Positions 59,357 through 64,000 of a DNA stretch of 64,000 nucleotides are shown piece by piece. The notes under the pieces were generated by a model. It made no database searches. It was given only the letters and a program-made list of their open reading frames with translations, and was not told where the DNA came from. Position numbers and translations under genes: made by a program. The stretch comes from Cryptomeria japonica (lineage: Eukaryota; Streptophyta; Pinopsida; Cupressales; Cupressaceae). The stretch covers positions 123,809,640 through 123,873,639 of the forward strand of contig NC_081410.1 in NCBI RefSeq assembly GCF_030272615.1, written 5' to 3'. Every line of letters begins with the position of its first letter. Within the stretch, counting starts at the first letter, position 1.

Positions 59357-60480
59357 TTGGATGAGAAGTTAGAAACAAAACCGGAACACAAAGTGATAGA
59401 AGAGGGAAAGAAAGAAGAGAAACCGGTTTGGGTAGAGAAGGAGAAAAACAAGATAGAGTCCAGTCTGATTGTGCAGACTACTCTACATGCTGAAAGGAGG
59501 AATCTATGGCTAGTTGATAGTGGTTGCTCTAATCACATGACCGGAGATAAGAAAAAGTTCATCAAGCTTGATGATTGGAATGGTGGTTCAGTCCGGTTTG
59601 GTGACAACTCCTCCATCAAGATCAAAGGCTGGGGTACACTGAATATTGATGGCAAGCTCAAGGCTCATGATGTGTACTATGTGGAAGGATTGAAGCATAA
59701 CCTGCTGAGTGTAAGTTAGATGTGCGACAAATGGTACAAGTTTTCATTTGACTCTATCGGTTGTTAGGTAAGAAAGCAGAGTACCGGTTAGGTGGTGGCA
59801 GAAGGAAAGAAAACAGAGGGTAATGTCTACAATGTGAAGGAATGCTATAAGTCCCAATGCATGATGGGGCAAGTTGATGAAAGTTGGTTGTGGCACCGAA
59901 GATTAGGCCATGTGAATTTTGATAATCTGGTTAAGATAACCAAGAACCGGTATTTGAGAAACATACCTCAGATCATAAAACCGGCAAGCACATTCTGTCA
60001 ACTTTAAAACAAAGGAATATAACACCTCAAGACCTTTGGAGTTGATACATACAGACTTATGTGGGCCAACAAGGACAAGAGCATTGGTTGGAGAAAGGTA
60101 TTTCATGCTGGTCATAGATGATTACTGAAGAATGACTTGGGTAACCTTCTTGCATGATAAGTCACAAGCATTTGAGAGATTCAAGATTTTTCAAGAAAAT
60201 GGTAGAAAATGAAAGTGGATACCGGGTAAAATGCTTAAGGTTAGACGGGGGTGGAGAATTTTCTTCCAATGAGTTTATTGATTCCTGTGAGAAACATGGA
60301 ATCCAAAGATAGTATTCAGCTGCAAGGACACCTCAACAAAATGGGGTGCTAGAGAGGAAAAATAGGACAGTGAAGGAGATGGCTAGGACTATGTTGAATG
60401 AGGCCAACATACTGGATATGTACTGGAAGGAAGCAGTTCATACTGCAGTCTACACATTAAACCGAGTACCTTTAAGATGA
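59357..60480 (+). pseudogene. Copia-2 protease and integrase, decayed
   Basis: 59357-59719 carries the protease (LWLVDSGCSNHMTG). 59792-60007 carries GAG-pre-integrase (WLWHRRLGHVNF). From 60008 the integrase core is recognisable in pieces (HTDLCGP, LVIDDY, DGGGEF, PQQNGVLERKNRT) with several frameshifts. Catalytic residues are partly visible but the chain is broken repeatedly. Confidence 0.83.
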
Positions 60481-62445
60481 ACAGTAGAATGACTCCTTAT
60501 GAGTTATGGTATGAAAGGAAACCATCACTCAAGCACTTCAGAGTGTTTGGAAGTAAGTGCTTCATCAAGAGAGATGCTGATGGATTAGGAAGTTTTGATT
60601 CCCGGAGTGATGAAGGAATCTACTTGGGATACTCAACCAACATCAAAGCCTCCAAATGCTACAACAAGAGATTGAGAAGGGTGGTTGAGAGTGTAAATGT
60701 GAGAATAGATGAAGACTCACAGAGGAAAATCTGCACCAGCACGTTACATTGATGAATCAGATATTGAATATGAAGAACAATCTGACAATGGACTGGTAGA
60801 AGATGCACCAAATAAGATCCCCAACCGGTATGTGCAGAAGAATCATCCAGAAGAACAAATCATAGGAGATAGGAATGAAGGTGTGCAGATTAGAAGGAGA
60901 TTAGCTAGGGAAAGTGAGCAAGTAAATTTCTGTCTCATGATTGAAGTAGAGCCCAAAAATTTTGATGATGCTTGCAAAAGTGAGAAGTGGGTAGATGCCA
61001 TGAATGAAGAATTAAGACAAATTAAAAAGAATCAGACTTGGGAACTTGTTCCTAGACCAGTAGACAAGAATGTCATAGGTACCAGATGGGTTTACTGGAA
61101 CAAGATGAATGAAGAAGGTAAGATAGTCCGACATAAAGCAAGGTTAGTTTGCAAAGGGTATGCTCAAGTGGAAGGTATTGATTTTGAAGAAACCTTTGCA
61201 CTGGTGGCTAGGTTAGAGGCAATAAGAATGTTTTCAGCTCTCTCAGCCTACAAGGGATATGAGGTATATCAGATGGATGTAAAATCTGTTTTTGTCAACG
61301 GTAATCTTGTAGAAGAGGTGTATATGGAACAACTAGAAGGGTAAGCCTTGTATGGCTTGAAGCAGGCTCCCAGAGCATGGTATTCCCAGTTAGACAAATA
61401 CTTGATGGAGCAAGGATTTCGGAAAAGGAATGCAGACAACAACTTGTATGTAAAGGTAAATGGAGATCACATGATTATAGTTGTTGTATATGTGGATGAT
61501 ATTATCTCTGGGGGGGACAAGGACATCATGTGCAAATAATTTGTAGATCAGATGAAGACAAAATTTGAGATGTCCATGCTGGGTGAGTTATCCTATTTTC
61601 TTGGTTTGTAGATCTCACAACAGGAGAAAGAAATTTTCATCTCCCAAACCAAGTATGCAAAAGTTATGCTGAAGAAATTTCAAATGGAGGATAGCAAACC
61701 AGTAAGTACTCCCATGGTTACTGGTTGTAAGTTTAGCAAACTAGATGAGTCCCCGGAAGTTGGGCAAACACTATATAGGTCTATGATTGGTAGTTTGTTG
61801 TATTTAACAACATCTAGACCAGATATTGTACAAGCTGTTTGCATGGTAGCAAGATTCCAAGCTGCTCCTAAACAATCTCACATAAATGTAGTGAGAAGGA
61901 TTTTTAGGTATTTGCAAGGAACTATCAACTATGGCCTGTGGTATCTAAAGAGAGGAGACTTCTCCTTGCAGGCTTATACTGATGCAGATTGGGCAAGAAG
62001 TATAGATGATCAGAAAAGTACAAGTGGAGGTGCTTTCTATTTGGGAGACCGGTTAGTATCATGGCACAAGAAAAAGCAAGATTCAGTGTCATTATCTACT
62101 GCCGAGGGAGAGTATATAGCAGCTGCTACATGTTGTTCACAGGTTTTATGGATGAAGCAAACACTGAAAGACATACAAGTGGAGATACCGGAATCCATTC
62201 CAATCCAGTGTGATAACTCAAGTGCAATCGACATCTCCAAGAATCTAGTAATGCACTCAAGAACAAAACACATTGCAATCAAGTATCACTTCTTGAGAGA
62301 GAAGGTAGCAGGCAAGGAGGTCATTATAGAATATGTTCCAACAGGTGAACAGATTGCTGACATATTTACCAAGCCACTTCCTTTGGGTCCATTTGAGTAC
62401 TTGAGACAAAAGATGGGAGTTGTCCCACCTTCCGGCAACACTTAA
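60481..62445 (+). pseudogene. Copia-2 reverse transcriptase and RNase H, decayed
   Basis: After the integrase tail (MTPYELWYERKPSLKHFRVF), reverse transcriptase runs from about 60950: [28 protein letters not shown] (first catalytic Asp), YGLKQAPRAWY, VVYVDDI (YVDD active site). Stops at about 61342, 61537 and 61609 break it. The last 259 aa (61666-62445) form an intact tail with TSRPDIVQAV and the RNase H end (SVSLSTAEGEYIAA, IADIFTKPL). The domain order PR-IN-RT-RH is copia. Confidence 0.87.
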
Positions 62446-62673
62446 AAGCATAGGAGGATGTATGATTCAGGGGGAGTCAACAACTGCTACTATCTTTTGA
62501 CTCTTGAATCATGAAGCATGAACACAGGGGGAGAATGTGTCCTACCGGTTGAAGAAAAGGGAGAGATTCTGGTAGTACGTTTGGTGTTAGGCTAAGGTTC
62601 CCTTTGCCATTGCTATCAAAGGGGGAGAGAAACCGGAAAAGACAATGTTGACATCAATGCCAAAGGGGGAGGT
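62446..62673 (+). other. Copia-2 3' untranslated region and polypurine tract
   Basis: Non-coding leader to the 3' LTR with four A/G-rich runs (e.g. cagggggag near 62470, aaagggggagag near 62619). The last, aaagggggagg at 62662-62672, adjoins the LTR and is the likely polypurine tract priming plus-strand synthesis. Confidence 0.75.
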
Positions 62674-64000
62674 TGTTGTCATTGAGTTGTCAATGATATC
62701 AACCGGTATTGCAGGCAAGCTACTGGTAAAGGTATGTCATCTGGTATAAAGAAGTGTCAATCGGTATGGTGGATGACAATTAGTTATTGAGACTATCAAT
62801 GACTTCACCGGTATGAGATGAGATGCATGTGTGTGTTAGCATGTTGAATGATAACCGGTAGAGAATGAACCGGTTTGAAGGATGGCTGCCTGTTTGTGAT
62901 GAAGAGGCCGAATGTTAAAGTGATCACAAACCACCGGAGGTGAAGATGTGCTACCGGTGTAATGTGCACTACCCGTTAGCAAGAAGAGAAGGTCTCACCG
63001 GTAAAGGCTTGTGCCGGAATGAGTGTGTTGGATATTCAAGTGTAAATCGACCTTGTGTCGGTAAGCTGAGTGTATGACCATTTGATGCCATGTGGAACTG
63101 AGGTGGCAAGCATGCAGAGGTCGATGAAGTTTCCATCGACATGGTTGTTGAAACAACCACAAATCACGTGATGATAACTGACTGATGCGGCTTGAGGAAG
63201 AAAGAATGACAGAGAAAAATTAGGGAGTAGTTGGTGCCTGGATCGAAGCAAAGAAATCAAACTCCAAGATGACCTCAAGAAGCTAATAGCTGGACTATAA
63301 ATGAGTCGACAGATTTGAAGGCAAAAAATCATGGACAAGATTGCTATCTTTAGCAAAATATCCATTGGATAATGGAAAACGCATACATATGCATTCCTCG
63401 AGTACAGGTGATCGATCCATGGCAGATTGGATCGGATCTCATGCAGATTTTGTCGAGTGAAGGAAACCCTAACCGCCCTAAGTTTGAATTGATTCTTGGC
63501 AGGAAAGCTCAAGTTTAAATATGATGACTTGAGACTGTGATTGTTGCTGCTGCAGAGTGAGGACAAGTTTGAAATTGTTGTCTGAGAGCCGAAGTGATAA
63601 ACACTTGAAGTTTTTATGAGTGAAGAATAGACCAATATGGAGAAGCAGAGTAAACCGGTGTAAGGAACAACTGGTGGAGTGTGCATTGAACACAGAGGTG
63701 ATAGACCGACATAAGTTGTGCTTGATTAAGAGTGATCAAGTGTGAGTTGAAAGAGGGAAGACATTTTGAGAGGGGAATTAGAAAAGTTATCAGCAAAGTC
63801 AAGTTGCAGAGTGGGTGGAGAGAATACAGACAGGTAAGGTTGAAACCAGCATAGGAAAATATTGTAAGGTTGCAAAACTTCATTTGCAATAGTGATTTCA
63901 TTTGTATAACTGAGATTTATATTGTTTTTACTAAGTTGAAGCTTAGTGTAGGGGTTGTAGCTCCTTTAGGTTGTAGCCTATAAATTGCGCAGGGCTTGGT
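62674..64000 (+). repeat. Copia-2 3' LTR (runs off window)
   Basis: Starts TGTTGTCATTGAG and aligns to the 5' LTR. Comparing about 165 bp after each start (52030 and 62750 regions) I count roughly ten substitutions, nearly all transitions, i.e. about 6 percent. 63725-63732 (ATTAAGAG) is the empty version of the hAT-2 target. The LTR end lies beyond the window. Confidence 0.9.

Overview
The window looks like non-coding DNA of a large-genome vascular plant, most likely a gymnosperm (inference). It is AT-rich, lacks rRNA and tRNA genes, and is packed with nested Ty1/copia, Ty3/gypsy and hAT elements. The only host gene I can support is on the + strand. Two phase-0 exons (8228-8344 and 21606-21674) encode consecutive stretches of the mitochondrial electron-transfer-flavoprotein:ubiquinone oxidoreductase (ETFQO). 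They are separated by a 13.3-kb intron. No further ETFQO exon is visible on either side, so if the gene is intact the next intron exceeds 42 kb and almost the whole window is intronic.

Layout. 1-2790: 5' half of a decayed copia element on the - strand. 2802-6248: a complete hAT transposon (hAT-1) with 8-bp target duplications and an apparently intact three-exon transposase. 8228-21674: the two ETFQO exons and the intron between them. That intron holds relics of an old hAT, two small hAT derivatives with target duplications (9686-10848, 15889-16633), a solo LTR (10900-12375), a broken PARP-like catalytic domain (13.6-14.1 kb), a foldback and microsatellites. 21.8-31.4 kb: gypsy and copia fragments cut by TG...CA-ended units. 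31.46-49.39 kb: a gypsy element (G) containing unit E (34124-48555, - strand), which itself contains unit P (36261-43827, + strand). 49.4 kb to the end: a further long unit (H), cut by a decayed copia element (copia-2, from 51920) whose 5' LTR carries a second full-length hAT (hAT-2, 53026-56647).

The most unusual content is the family of units P, E and Q (24980-29917). Each begins TGTTGTG, ends with TG(T/A)CAACA or a close variant, and is flanked by a 5-bp duplication, as a solo LTR would be. They are 5-7.6 kb long. Each has a tandem array near the 5' end, different in sequence in each unit, and a shared ~0.9-1 kb 3' segment with its own TATA box. In P and E a very long ORF of about 1,075-1,212 codons lies between the two. 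P and E encode homologous proteins that I do not recognise, and both frames are broken only by nonsense codons, not by frameshifts. The simplest reading is giant LTRs that carry a protein-coding gene inside U3; this is inference and needs a full-length element to test it.

Insertion order is readable from target duplications and from reading frames that close again when the inner element is removed: G, then E, then P; and H, then copia-2, then hAT-2. The hAT-2 pre-insertion sequence is present in the other LTR at 63725-63732.
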